A stretch of 64,000 bases of DNA from Devosia sp. (GTDB lineage Bacteria > Pseudomonadota > Alphaproteobacteria > Rhizobiales > Devosiaceae): assembly GCF_017307495.1 (NCBI RefSeq), contig NZ_JAFKHE010000012.1, positions 372,001-436,000 of the forward strand, given 5' to 3'. Position 1 is the stretch's first letter. The number at the start of each line of letters is the position of its first letter. Positions 7,620-14,892 of this stretch are shown piece after piece. The notes under the pieces were generated by a model. The model ran no database searches, had not been told where the DNA came from, and saw only the letters and a program-made list of their open reading frames with translations. Made by a program: the position numbers and the translations under genes.

Positions 7620-8831
7620 ATGACGGCGATGAATGAAGGAACCCGGCGGCGGGGCGGCATTCCCCGCGGGTTGGCGACGGAGGGACCGGCCGTCCTCTCC
7701 TATGGTTTCCGTCCGTTCTTCCTGGCAGCCGGCGTCTTTGCGCCACTCGCGATGCTCGTCTGGATCGCCGAGCTGACCCTTGGCTGGGGAATTGGCGGGA
7801 CGACGTACGGTGCGCTGGCGTGGCACGCGCATGAGATGCTCTTCGGCTATTCGGTTGCGGCGCTCGCCGGCTTCATGCTCACGGCAATTCCGAACTGGAC
7901 CGGCCGCCTGCCGGTCTCGGGGCGGCCTCTGCTGGTGCTGGTGCTGACCTGGCTCGCCGGACGTGTCGTGATGCTGGATCCTGACCTGGTAGGAGTCTAC
8001 CCAGCCGCCGCGATCGACGCCGTATTCCTGCCGCTGCTCGCCGCCATCGCCGCACGAGAGGTCATTGCCGGCCGCAACTGGAAGAACCTCAAGATTCTGG
8101 TGGCGCTGGCAACGCTTGCGGCAGTCAATCTGACCTTCCACGCGGTCCTGCTCATGGGGGGCGATCCTGCACCCGTGTTCCGCGCCGGGGTGGCGGTGCT
8201 CATTGCGCTCGTGGGGCTTGTTGGCGGGCGCATCATCCCCAGCTTTACCCGCAACTGGCTGGCCAAGGCCGGGGCCAAAACGATGCCGGCGCCGTTTGGC
8301 CGTTTCGACATGGTCGCGATGGCGGTCCCGATCGTGGCGCTTGCTGCATGGACGATTGCGCCGGGCGAGTTGCCGACTGCGGCGACGGCAATTGCTGCAG
8401 CGATCCTGCAACTGGTTCGGCTGTGGCGCTGGCGCGGCGTCGCTGCCCTGGCCGAGCCGCTGCTGCTGGTGCTCCACCTTGCCTACCTGTTCATCCCGCT
8501 GGGCCTGGCAGGTATCGCGCTCGAGGCGGCCGGTTGGCTGAGCGGAGCCTCGGTCCTTCACATCTTCACTGTCGGGGTCATCGGCACCATGACGCTGGCG
8601 GTGATGACGCGCGCCACCCGCGGCCACACAGGTCGCAAGCTCACTGCGTCGAGCCTCACGTCGCTCAGCTACCTGGCGTTGCTGTTCGCGGCGGTCCTGC
8701 GCCCGTTCGCCGAATTGCTGCCCGAACACTATCAATTGCTGATCGAGGCAGCCGGAACCTGCTGGATCCTCGCCTTCGTCATGTTCGTGGCCGAGTACGG
8801 GGCGATACTGGTGATGCGCCGGCTGGGGTAA
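7620..8831 (+). CDS. nnrS: NnrS family membrane protein
   Basis: Polytopic inner-membrane protein of 403 residues with about twelve hydrophobic segments. NnrS is a haem- and copper-containing protein that protects cells against NO and is a standard target of NnrR. Family signatures are SYGFRPFFLAAGVFA near residue 28, WHAHEMLFGY near 74, GGRIIPSFTRNW near 203 and the late HIFTVGVIGTMTLAVMTRATRGHTG. GGAG lies eight bases before the ATG. Loss of the regulator box would be expected to silence it. Confidence 0.93.
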   Translation: MTAMNEGTRRRGGIPRGLATEGPAVLSYGFRPFFLAAGVFAPLAMLVWIAELTLGWGIGGTTYGALAWHAHEMLFGYSVAALAGFMLTAIPNWTGRLPVSGRPLLVLVLTWLAGRVVMLDPDLVGVYPAAAIDAVFLPLLAAIAAREVIAGRNWKNLKILVALATLAAVNLTFHAVLLMGGDPAPVFRAGVAVLIALVGLVGGRIIPSFTRNWLAKAGAKTMPAPFGRFDMVAMAVPIVALAAWTIAPGELPTAATAIAAAILQLVRLWRWRGVAALAEPLLLVLHLAYLFIPLGLAGIALEAAGWLSGASVLHIFTVGVIGTMTLAVMTRATRGHTGRKLTASSLTSLSYLALLFAAVLRPFAELLPEHYQLLIEAAGTCWILAFVMFVAEYGAILVMRRLG

Positions 8832-8871
8832 AGGCGGGGGGCGCGCCTAACGCAACGCCGGTTCCACGCAC

Positions 8872-8911
8872 ATCGCCGGCGCAAGGCAGATCCCTGCCCC
8901 GCGCCGGCGAT
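8872..8911. terminator. Bidirectional hairpin between nnrS and the first rnk-like gene
   Basis: An 11-bp perfect inverted repeat, 8872-8882 against 8901-8911 (ATCGCCGGCGC), encloses a second 5-bp stem GGCAG/CTGCC. It sits between two convergent genes, so it probably ends transcription from both sides, though neither side shows a long T-run. Confidence 0.6.
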
Positions 8912-8933
8912 CGGCAGCGATAGCCGAAGGACC

Positions 8934-9371
8934 TCAGGGCCCGGACACTGAGGTCACAGTCAACGTGACCGGCCGCCCGTCTTCAAACGACCACGGGATC
9001 GAGTCACCGACCGACACCCCGATCAGCGCGGTGCCCAAAGGGGTGAGGATCGAGGTGCGACCGGAGCTGTCCGCCTGGTCGGGGTAGACCAGCGTGATGT
9101 TTCCGACGACGCCGCCATCGGTTCGGTAACTCACGATCGACCCCATCCGCACCGTCCCCGCAGCGAGTTCAGCCTCCGGCACGATCCGGGCCCTGTCGAG
9201 TTCCCAGTACATCCGATCGCTTGCGGTCGCGTCGTGCCCCGACCCGGCCATGGCGAGCACGTTGAGTCTTCGGTGCTCGATATCGGTCAGGGTGATCGGC
9301 GGGGCGACCTTCATCTCCGGCAGGTCGCATGGCGAGAGCCGGCGCATGGCCTGCGCAATCCTCGACAGCAT
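8934..9371 (-). CDS. Rnk-like protein 1 (GreA/GreB C-terminal domain)
   Basis: Rnk-family protein of about 145 residues with a short helical N-terminus and a C-terminal FKBP-like domain shared with GreA/GreB. Rnk binds RNA polymerase and affects nucleoside diphosphate kinase levels in E. coli and Pseudomonas. Visible are ITLTDIEHRRL, VRMGSIVSYRT, NITLVYPDQAD and ILTPLGTALIGVSVGDSI. ATG 9371 has GGAAG seven bases upstream; ATG 9314 (MKVAPPI) is an alternative. It follows the 69-residue gene by 19 bp. Confidence 0.82.
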   Translation of the reverse strand: MLSRIAQAMRRLSPCDLPEMKVAPPITLTDIEHRRLNVLAMAGSGHDATASDRMYWELDRARIVPEAELAAGTVRMGSIVSYRTDGGVVGNITLVYPDQADSSGRTSILTPLGTALIGVSVGDSIPWSFEDGRPVTLTVTSVSGP

Positions 9372-9390
9372 GGCGCAGCTTCCCCTGCCG

Positions 9391-9600
9391 TCATGGCAGG
9401 GAACCCGACAGGGCACCCTGGACCCGCTGGATATCCTCGAGCGACCGAAGCCGGATCGTCATCGTCGTCGTTTCGATAGGCGTTTGCGGCGGCAGGCGGT
9501 ACTCGAGATCGGGGACGTGCTGCTTCGCCCAGGCCTTGAACCGGCGCAGCTTGTTGCCGCCCTGAGCTTCCAGCGTGAGTCCGTACTTGAATGTCGTCAT
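9391..9600 (-). CDS. Small conserved-looking protein of 69 residues
   Basis: I do not recognise a family. The protein starts MTTFKYGLTLEAQGG and has a mixed basic helix followed by a beta-like TTTMTIRLRSLEDIQRV segment. AGGA seven bases before the ATG, a sensible composition and a 19-bp gap to the downstream rnk-like gene argue that it is real and co-transcribed with it. Its function is unknown. Confidence 0.6.
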   Translation of the reverse strand: MTTFKYGLTLEAQGGNKLRRFKAWAKQHVPDLEYRLPPQTPIETTTMTIRLRSLEDIQRVQGALSGSLP

Positions 9601-9701
9601 TTGGTTTTCCTGGGTTCTGCCCGTGCCGAACCGATCGCGGTCGTCACGCGGCCTGAGGGTGTTGGAGGGCCGGAGGCCGAGACCGCCCCCGGGTGAGGTG
9701 C

Positions 9702-10190
9702 TTAGGTGTGAAGCGTGGAATCGGCGGCCTGGTGCTCAGACACGGCGGGTTCTGCGTCCCTACTGTCGGCAGATTCCCCGAGTGGCCCCGGCAGCAGCCA
9801 GGCGTCGTCGTCGCTGAACACGCATTCGATCTCGACGAGTTCGGTTTGCTGCGTGCTTGTCGTGTAGGAGATCGACTGCCCAATGCTCAGCCCAAGGAGC
9901 GCCAAGCCGCGCGGCACCCACAGCGAAAGGCTTTCGTCCTCGCCGCGGACTTGTGGCTCCCAGGTCACGACCTGCTCCTCGGACCGATCGCCGTCGAGCT
10001 TGAAGCGGACCCGGCGGCCAGCCGTCACCACATCGGGACCGATGTCGGTTGGGAGCATCACCACGGCTGAGCCGAGCTTGTGGCGCAGCAGGCTGGCGAA
10101 TGGCGTGCGTGCACCGATCATGGTGCACATCATGCCCTGCAGGCGATCGTGATCGCTGGTGGTGATTACGGTGGGGTGATGACCGTGCAT
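9702..10190 (-). CDS. Rnk-like protein 2 (GreA/GreB C-terminal domain)
   Basis: Second Rnk-family paralogue, 162 residues from the ATG at 10190 (GGAGAAGG just upstream). The N-terminal ITTSDHDRLQGM and the C-terminal LWVPRGLALLGLSIGQSISY match the family, but the acidic C-terminal tail is longer than in paralogues 1 and 3. A 12-bp hairpin lies 40 bp before the start codon and more hairpins lie upstream, so a structured leader may control it. Confidence 0.78.
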   Translation of the reverse strand: MHGHHPTVITTSDHDRLQGMMCTMIGARTPFASLLRHKLGSAVVMLPTDIGPDVVTAGRRVRFKLDGDRSEEQVVTWEPQVRGEDESLSLWVPRGLALLGLSIGQSISYTTSTQQTELVEIECVFSDDDAWLLPGPLGESADSRDAEPAVSEHQAADSTLHT

Positions 10191-10535
10191 GGACCTTCTC
10201 CATCGAAATGAAGTGACAAGTCTGCTCGTTCCCTGACGGACCTTTGGTCCGTCAGGGCTCACACCCGCGCTTGTGTGCGCCGATCCTTATGGTCGTGGCT
10301 GTCGTTCAAGTCTGATGCCAAGCTGCTGGGCCCTGCCTGCCTTGGCCGGCAGGGCGTGGTTCACGTTTGACCCGAACCCCGCGACCGGAGGCCGCGTTCG
10401 GTGATGCTGCGATGTGCGGGTGTCCCTAAGCTCGTGCGGCGCGGCGCGCCGGGGGCTTAGGGCAAGAAGCCTGCTTGGCGGTGAGCCTTGCAGGCAAGCA
10501 GCGTCGATGTGAACTGGTGCTTGCTCATGGCTCCT
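10191..10535 (-). promoter_or_regulatory. Structured leader region upstream of rnk-like gene 2
   Basis: About 345 bp without a convincing long gene. It holds a perfect 12-bp palindrome with TTT loop (10231-10257), an 8-bp stem GCCCTGCC/GGCAGGGC (10330-10355), an 8-bp stem CCCTAAGC/GCTTAGGG (10424-10462) and a GCCTGC/GCAGGC pair (about 10471-10495). A 23-codon ORF sits near the upstream end. The region reads as an untranslated leader or a separate small RNA. Confidence 0.4.
10457..10528 (-). CDS. Possible 23-residue leader peptide
   Basis: ATG at 10528 is preceded at once by TAGGAGCC, and the frame runs 23 codons (MSKHQFTSTLLACK...) to a TAA at 10459-10457. The stop codon lies inside the CCCTAAGC/GCTTAGGG stem of the leader of rnk-like gene 2. 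This placement recalls translation-coupled attenuators, but such a short frame may be chance. Confidence 0.25.
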   Translation of the reverse strand: MSKHQFTSTLLACKAHRQAGFLP

Positions 10536-10604
10536 ACATAGCCCGTACGGCCAGAAGGTCAAGGGCACCCGGGCATGTTGACAATATCGGCAACCAGCCT
10601 ACGT
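10536..10604. promoter_or_regulatory. Divergent promoter pair between rnk-like genes 2 and 3
   Basis: Minus strand: CTTGAC (10563-10558), 16 bp, CTATGT (10541-10536), close to the alphaproteobacterial CTTGAC-N17-CTATAT pattern. Plus strand: GTTGAC (10577-10582), 16 bp, CTACGT (10599-10604). The two -35 boxes stand back to back 13 bp apart. Confidence 0.4.
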
Positions 10605-10785
10605 TACTCTCATGAACAACGCTCGCGACGCCCTCAGCATGGTTGTCCGCAGGACTTTGTCCGCGGAAGTCTATCGACCCTAGGTCCGGAGCGGCGCGCC
10701 CCGGGCCTGGGGCGCCTGATCTTGCGCGCTTTCCCGTCATTATGTTCCACACCGGCCGCACCTTGTGCGGAGAGGACGCTTTTTC

Positions 10786-11238
10786 ATGACCACTACAACG
10801 CTGCAGGAATTCACTCTGTCGCCGGACATCGTACTGTGCGCGGACGACCACGACCGACTTCGCGATCTCGCGCATGCGGGCCTGAACATGGCTTCCACCG
10901 TCGCTGACGACCTGCTTTACGAGCTCGACCGTGCCAGCGTCCTTCCCCTGCAGCAGATGCCAGCCGACGTGGTGCGCATGGGATCGACCGTGCGCTATCG
11001 CACCAGCGACGGCGAGCAGCGCGAGGTCACGCTCGTTTTCCCCGGCGAGGCTGACATCGAGAGGAACCGAATCTCCGTGATGACGCCCATCGGTGCCGCA
11101 CTGATCGGAATACAGAAGGGGCAGTCGATCACCTGGACCACGCGCGATGGCCGCAAGCAGGTGCTTACGGCGCTGCGTGTCATCCAGCCGGAGAACGAAA
11201 TGCCCGACGACACGCCGGAACCGCCGTCAGCGGCATGA
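10786..11238 (+). CDS. Rnk-like protein 3 (GreA/GreB C-terminal domain)
   Basis: Third Rnk-family paralogue, 150 residues from the ATG at 10786. It is closest to paralogue 1: SPDIVLCADDHDRLRDLA, VRMGSTVRYRT, VTLVFPGEADIE and MTPIGAALIGIQKGQSI. GAGAGGA precedes the start by ten bases. An upstream hairpin (10696-10715, GCGCCCC/GGGGCGC) lies in the leader. All three paralogues lack the long coiled coil that reaches the polymerase active site in GreA. Confidence 0.82.
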   Translation: MTTTTLQEFTLSPDIVLCADDHDRLRDLAHAGLNMASTVADDLLYELDRASVLPLQQMPADVVRMGSTVRYRTSDGEQREVTLVFPGEADIERNRISVMTPIGAALIGIQKGQSITWTTRDGRKQVLTALRVIQPENEMPDDTPEPPSAA

Positions 11239-11244
11239 CAAGCA

Positions 11245-11284
11245 GGAGGACCTGGGGCCAGGCGCAAGACGGCCAAGGTCCTCC
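11245..11284 (+). terminator. Hairpin after rnk-like gene 3
   Basis: GGAGGACCT (11245-11253) pairs perfectly with AGGTCCTCC (11276-11284), with an inner GGCC/GGCC stem, six bases after the stop codon. The position suggests a terminator, although no T-run follows. Confidence 0.5.
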
Positions 11285-11431
11285 ACTCCCGCCTCCGGAA
11301 CTCGACACCAAGCTGCCTATTGGGCGCCAGGACTCGCAGCGTTCGCGGTCATGGCCGCAGACGGCAAATCACCGGGCACCTGGCCGGGACGTGGCGGAAG
11401 ATCGTGGCCTCGTACCCTGATGGCCGGAAAA

Positions 11432-11505
11432 TGGAGCGGGTGAAGGGAATCGAACCCTCGTATTCAGCTTGGAAGGCTGCTGCTCTACCATTGAGCTACA
11501 CCCGC
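11432..11505 (-). tRNA. tRNA-Gly (anticodon TCC)
   Basis: Minus-strand cloverleaf with acceptor stem GCGGGTG/CACCCGC, TCC anticodon in the loop of the CAGCC/GGCTG-type stem, GTTCGATTC T-loop and a genomically encoded CCA end. It lies 117 bp downstream of tRNA-Tyr in the same direction. Confidence 0.96.
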
Positions 11506-11622
11506 ACCGGCCTGCGCCAGCGCTTTTAGTTGCAGGCGGGCGCCCATGGCAAGCCCCTCGGAAGGACGCGACACCGCCTCGCCGACACCTTCCACACGTT
11601 CCGTCATGTCATGAAAAGGGGG

Positions 11623-11707
11623 TGGTGGGAGAGGTAGGACTCGAACCTACGAAGGCTTAGCCAGCGGATTTACAGTCCGCCCCCTTTGCCACTCGGGACA
11701 CTCTCCC
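11623..11707 (-). tRNA. tRNA-Tyr (anticodon GTA)
   Basis: Class II tRNA of 85 nt including encoded CCA. It has acceptor stem GGGAGAG/CTCTCCC, the GTA anticodon in GGACTGTAAATCC, a long variable arm and a GTTCGAGTC T-loop. In many alphaproteobacteria tRNA-Tyr and tRNA-Gly precede tuf; here the genes further downstream are the rnk-like set instead. Confidence 0.96.
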
Positions 11708-11767
11708 GGTCCCTTGGGAACCGCTGGCTTTCGCCAGGCGCCGAACCACCGTTCTAAGCGCGTGCGG

Positions 11768-11796
11768 TTTATGCTGACGCGCGCCGGACCTGTCAA
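11768..11796 (-). promoter_or_regulatory. Promoter of the tRNA-Tyr/tRNA-Gly unit
   Basis: Minus strand TTGACA (11796-11791), a 17-bp spacer and CATAAA (11773-11768) form a good sigma-70-type promoter about 60 bp upstream of the mature tRNA-Tyr end. Confidence 0.6.
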
Positions 11797-11832
11797 CACC
11801 GAATATGATGCACGGCACCGCTCAAACAAGAA

Positions 11833-11867
11833 CCGCCGACCGTGGGTTGGCGTACCACGGTCGGCGG
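11833..11867 (-). terminator. Intrinsic terminator of the Asp-rich protein gene
   Basis: A perfect 13-bp stem, CCGCCGACCGTGG (11833-11845) against 11855-11867, with a 9-base loop. On the minus strand it is followed by TTCTTGTTT. It lies 83 bp beyond the stop of the Asp-rich protein gene. Confidence 0.75.
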
Positions 11868-11949
11868 CAGTGACCTGCCCCGGCGGCTGGGGATCAGGTC
11901 TCAGGCGCGCTGCCCAGTTCGGGTCTGGGGCGGGCGCGCGCCGAACCGG

Positions 11950-12324
11950 TCAGTCGTCGTCGCCCTCATCATCGGAGTCGTCGCTGCTGTCGTCTTCGCC
12001 GCTGTCGTCATCGCCGCTGTTGTCATCACCACTGTCGTCGTCGGAATCGTCATCGCCACCGTTGGTGCTGCCCGTGATGTCGAAGACCGACTTGTCGCCG
12101 CCCGCGGCCAGATCCTCGGCCTCGCAATGGACCTCTCCCGTGACGTCGGTGCCGTTGAGGCCCGGAAGCGTGGTGGTGGTCTCGCTGTCGAGCGGGACGG
12201 TGGCGCAGTAGGCCGCCAGCGTCTCATGCGAAACGAGGTCTTTGATGCTGGTTGCCGCCATTGCGGGATGTGCAGCCAGGTGCATGAGCAGGATGAGCAG
12301 AGAGCTTGCTGTTGTGGCCTTCAT
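11950..12324 (-). CDS. Secreted protein with Asp/Ser-rich acidic tail
   Basis: Protein of 124 residues. Residues 1-23 form a signal peptide ending AMAA. A short folded part with two cysteines (Cys39 and Cys66 region) follows, and the last 35 residues or so are an Asp/Ser/Gly run. AGGAGA precedes the ATG. The acidic tail could bind divalent cations such as calcium. It is divergent from a PepSY protein with a similar acidic stretch and a two-component system, so it may be a target or modulator of that system. Function unknown. Confidence 0.75.
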   Translation of the reverse strand: MKATTASSLLILLMHLAAHPAMAATSIKDLVSHETLAAYCATVPLDSETTTTLPGLNGTDVTGEVHCEAEDLAAGGDKSVFDITGSTNGGDDDSDDDSGDDNSGDDDSGEDDSSDDSDDEGDDD

Positions 12325-12406
12325 TGTCGATCTCCTAGAGTGACGCGGTCCGATCTGCGAACGTGAATCACCTAGCAGATCGGGCCTTACCGCCTCCCGG
12401 CAGGCT

Positions 12407-12425
12407 CCGTAAGCCAGCCGTAAGC
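12407..12425 (+). promoter_or_regulatory. Tandem CCGTAAGC repeats, likely OmpR-family operator
   Basis: CCGTAAGC occurs at 12407-12414 and again at 12418-12425, a period of 11 bp. Two direct half-sites about one helical turn apart are the usual binding pattern of OmpR-family response regulators. The site is 22 bp upstream of the PepSY gene, first gene of the operon that encodes such a regulator. A related inverted copy (CCTTACCG) lies near 12385. Confidence 0.5.
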
Positions 12426-12447
12426 AACGACCGGGTAGCCTTGTTCG

Positions 12448-12831
12448 ATGGATCGTCGACACATTCTTGTTCTGCTCTTCGCGCTCTCGGCCCTGCCGGC
12501 TACCGCCGCACTCGCCGACGATGACAGCGAGGACCATTCCGGCGATGATAGCCCGGACGACGGCGGCTCGGATCACGACGGAGAGGATGACGACGGCGAA
12601 TCGGGCGGCAAGGACCACGACAGCGTGCTCAAGGCCGTCGAAGATGACGGTGCGCTGAGCCTCGAGCAATTCCTGCCGCTCTTCAGGCGCCAGCTCGAGG
12701 GCCGGGTCGTCGACGTATCCCTGACCGAGCGGCGCGGCGCGCTGCTTTTCGTCGTCACGTTCATCGATCCCGCCGGACGGGTTCGGCGGGCGCGCTTCGA
12801 TGCCCGCACGGGCTATCTCGTGGAGCAGTAG
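12448..12831 (+). CDS. Periplasmic PepSY-domain protein with acidic linker
   Basis: Protein of 127 residues with a signal peptide (cleavage near residue 23, ALADDD), an Asp/Ser/Gly-rich segment (24-58) and a C-terminal PepSY domain (LEGRVVDVSLTERRGALLFVVTFIDPAGRVRRARFDARTGYLVEQ region). It ends 3 bp before the response regulator start. The layout matches systems in which a small periplasmic protein restrains the sensor kinase, such as FeuN with FeuPQ in Sinorhizobium; this analogy is inference. Confidence 0.8.
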   Translation: MDRRHILVLLFALSALPATAALADDDSEDHSGDDSPDDGGSDHDGEDDDGESGGKDHDSVLKAVEDDGALSLEQFLPLFRRQLEGRVVDVSLTERRGALLFVVTFIDPAGRVRRARFDARTGYLVEQ

Positions 12832-12834
12832 GCG

Positions 12835-13500
12835 TTGCGCATCCTGGTTGTGGAAGACGACGACGGCATTGCCGCCACCATCCGGTCGGCTCTTGAGCTC
12901 GCGGGGTTCTTGGTCGAGCGCGAGGCCAACGGCGAGAACGGCTGGTTCCGCGGTGACAGCGAGGCGTTCGACGCCATCATCCTCGACCTTGGGTTGCCGG
13001 TGCTCGACGGCCTGACCGTCCTCAAGCGCTGGCGCAAGGCCGGCGTCGCAACGCCTATCATGATCCTTACCGCGCGCGGCAACTGGGATGAGCGCGTCGA
13101 AGGAATCGATGCCGGCGCTGACGACTACCTCGCCAAGCCCTTCCGCGTCGAAGAACTGGTCGCACGGACACGCGCCCTGCTCCGCCGGGCTGCCGGACAC
13201 CCCTCGCCCATCATCGAGCTCGGCGAGATCAGCCTCGACACTCGCCAGGTGAGGGTCGCCAAGTCGGGACTCCCGGTACCCCTGTCCCCGCAGGAATACC
13301 GCCTCGTCAGCTACCTCATGCACCATCGCGGGCGCGTCGTCGGCCAGCCTGAACTGACCGAACACCTCTACCTGCAGGATACCGAGCTCGACTCCAACGC
13401 CATCGAGGTGCTGGTCCGGCGTGTCCGGCAGAAGCTTGGCACGGATGCCATCGTGACCCGGCGCGGCTTCGGCTATGGCATGGGCCTGGGGCCCGAATGA
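12835..13500 (+). CDS. OmpR-family response regulator
   Basis: Protein of 221 residues: receiver domain (1-115) with acidic pocket Glu7/Asp8/Asp9, phospho-acceptor Asp51 and Lys101, then a winged-helix output domain ending VTRRGFGYGMG. It starts with TTG three bases after the PepSY stop, so translation is probably coupled. The stop overlaps the start of the sensor kinase (ATGA). It may bind the CCGTAAGC repeats upstream of its own operon. Confidence 0.92.
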   Translation: MRILVVEDDDGIAATIRSALELAGFLVEREANGENGWFRGDSEAFDAIILDLGLPVLDGLTVLKRWRKAGVATPIMILTARGNWDERVEGIDAGADDYLAKPFRVEELVARTRALLRRAAGHPSPIIELGEISLDTRQVRVAKSGLPVPLSPQEYRLVSYLMHHRGRVVGQPELTEHLYLQDTELDSNAIEVLVRRVRQKLGTDAIVTRRGFGYGMGLGPE

Positions 13501-14855
13501 ACGTCGGATCGCTCCGCCTCCGGTTGTTACTGCTCGCAGCTGCGTCGCTGATCGTGGTGTTGATTGTCGCCGGCTTTGCCTTCGCGTCGACATTCGCCGG
13601 TCACACGCAGCGCGTCCTCGAAGCGCGCCTGCTCGCGGAACTCAATCGCGTCGTCGCCCTCGTCGACGCGGCGGCGGACCAGCCCGGGCTCCGCCGGCCG
13701 ATGCCGGACGCCCGCTATGAGACCCCGGCGGGCGGCATCTACTGGCAGATCCGCGATCCCGCAACGGGAGTGACAAGCCGCTCGCGGTCGCTGTGGGACG
13801 TCGTCCTCGCGCCGACCCCCCTGCCCACCGGAGGCGATACCGCGACTGTCTCATCCACCGGCCCGGACGGCCAGCGCGTATTGGTCGTGGGACAGAGTCT
13901 TGCGTTCGAACGCCAGTCGACCACCGATCGCCAGCTAGAGGTGATGGTCGCCGAGGACCTCGCCGACGTCGACGCCGCCAATGCGGCGTTCCAGTCGGAC
14001 CTTGTCCGGTCCCTAGCCATTCTTGCGTTGATTCTCATGGCGACCTCGTGGGCCACGATCGAGCTCGGCCTGGCCCCGCTGGCCCGTATCAAGCAGGGCA
14101 TAGCCCGGGTTCGGTTCGGTGGCGCCAAGTCCCTCAGCGGGGCCTACCCGTCCGAGGTCATGCCCCTCATCAACGAAGTGAACGAACTTCTGGAAACCCA
14201 AGAGCGCTCTATCGAATTCTCGCGCGAGCGTGCCGCCGACCTTGCCCATGGGCTGAAGACGTCGCTGACCTTGCTGAATGGCGAAGCTTTCGAACTCGAG
14301 CGTGCCGGGAACACGGCGTCGGCAAGACGCATAGAGCAATTGACCGGCTCGATGACCGCCACGGTCGATCACCAGTTGCGGCTGTCGCGGCTGCGCCATC
14401 GCGTCCGCGGCGATGGCCAGTCCACGCCGCTGGCCGAGGCTGTGCGCAAGGTGGTCGCTGCGGTCAAGGCAACCCCCGCCGGACGGCAGTTGGAATGGGA
14501 GGCCCTGGTTGAGGATGATCCGAAGGTTGCAGTGGATGCGATGGACCTGTCGGAGCTGCTCGGCATCGTCCTCGAAAATGCCGCCGAGTGGGCCCGGTCC
14601 AAGGTCGCGGTCGATGCCAGGCTCGAAGGCGAACGGGTGAGGCTTCTCATCATGGACGACGGCCCCGGGCTTGATGACGCTGCCCTCGCTACCATCGGTG
14701 AGCGTGGCAAGCGTCTCGACGAGCAACGCCCCGGAACGGGGCTGGGCCTCGCCATCGCCCGCGAGATCGTGTCGCTCAACGGCGGGACGATCGCGTTTTC
14801 CCGCGCCGGCGCGGGTGGCCTCGCGGTCGCGATCGAGCTGCCGTTCGCCCGGTAA
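13497..14855 (+). CDS. Sensor histidine kinase
   Basis: Inner-membrane kinase of 452 residues with TM1 at about 8-30, a periplasmic sensor region (31-168), TM2 at about 169-190, an H-box with His251 (AADLAHGLKTSLTLL) and a C-terminal ATPase domain (VLENAAEWA, DDGPGLDD, GTGLGLAIAREI). The H-box type ADLAHGLKT is that of the PhoQ/FeuQ-like group, which sense cations or envelope state. Partner of the preceding response regulator. Confidence 0.92.
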   Translation: MNVGSLRLRLLLLAAASLIVVLIVAGFAFASTFAGHTQRVLEARLLAELNRVVALVDAAADQPGLRRPMPDARYETPAGGIYWQIRDPATGVTSRSRSLWDVVLAPTPLPTGGDTATVSSTGPDGQRVLVVGQSLAFERQSTTDRQLEVMVAEDLADVDAANAAFQSDLVRSLAILALILMATSWATIELGLAPLARIKQGIARVRFGGAKSLSGAYPSEVMPLINEVNELLETQERSIEFSRERAADLAHGLKTSLTLLNGEAFELERAGNTASARRIEQLTGSMTATVDHQLRLSRLRHRVRGDGQSTPLAEAVRKVVAAVKATPAGRQLEWEALVEDDPKVAVDAMDLSELLGIVLENAAEWARSKVAVDARLEGERVRLLIMDDGPGLDDAALATIGERGKRLDEQRPGTGLGLAIAREIVSLNGGTIAFSRAGAGGLAVAIELPFAR

Positions 14856-14892
14856 CTTGTGGCGCGCGGGGAAAACCGCTACCGCATCGGTC

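Noticed and set aside
6666..8735. Minus-strand open frame of 689 residues
   Set aside because: Antisense to the Crp/Fnr gene and nnrS; composition rich in Arg, Gln and His, typical of a reverse frame in GC-rich DNA.
10287..10568. Minus-strand frame of 93 residues upstream of rnk-like gene 2
   Set aside because: No ribosome binding site and no recognisable features; it overlaps a predicted promoter and several hairpins, so the region is better explained as a leader.
11950..13593. Minus-strand open frame of 547 residues
   Set aside because: Only the last 124 codons (from ATG 12324, with signal peptide and ribosome binding site) are credible; the rest is antisense to the PepSY and response regulator genes.
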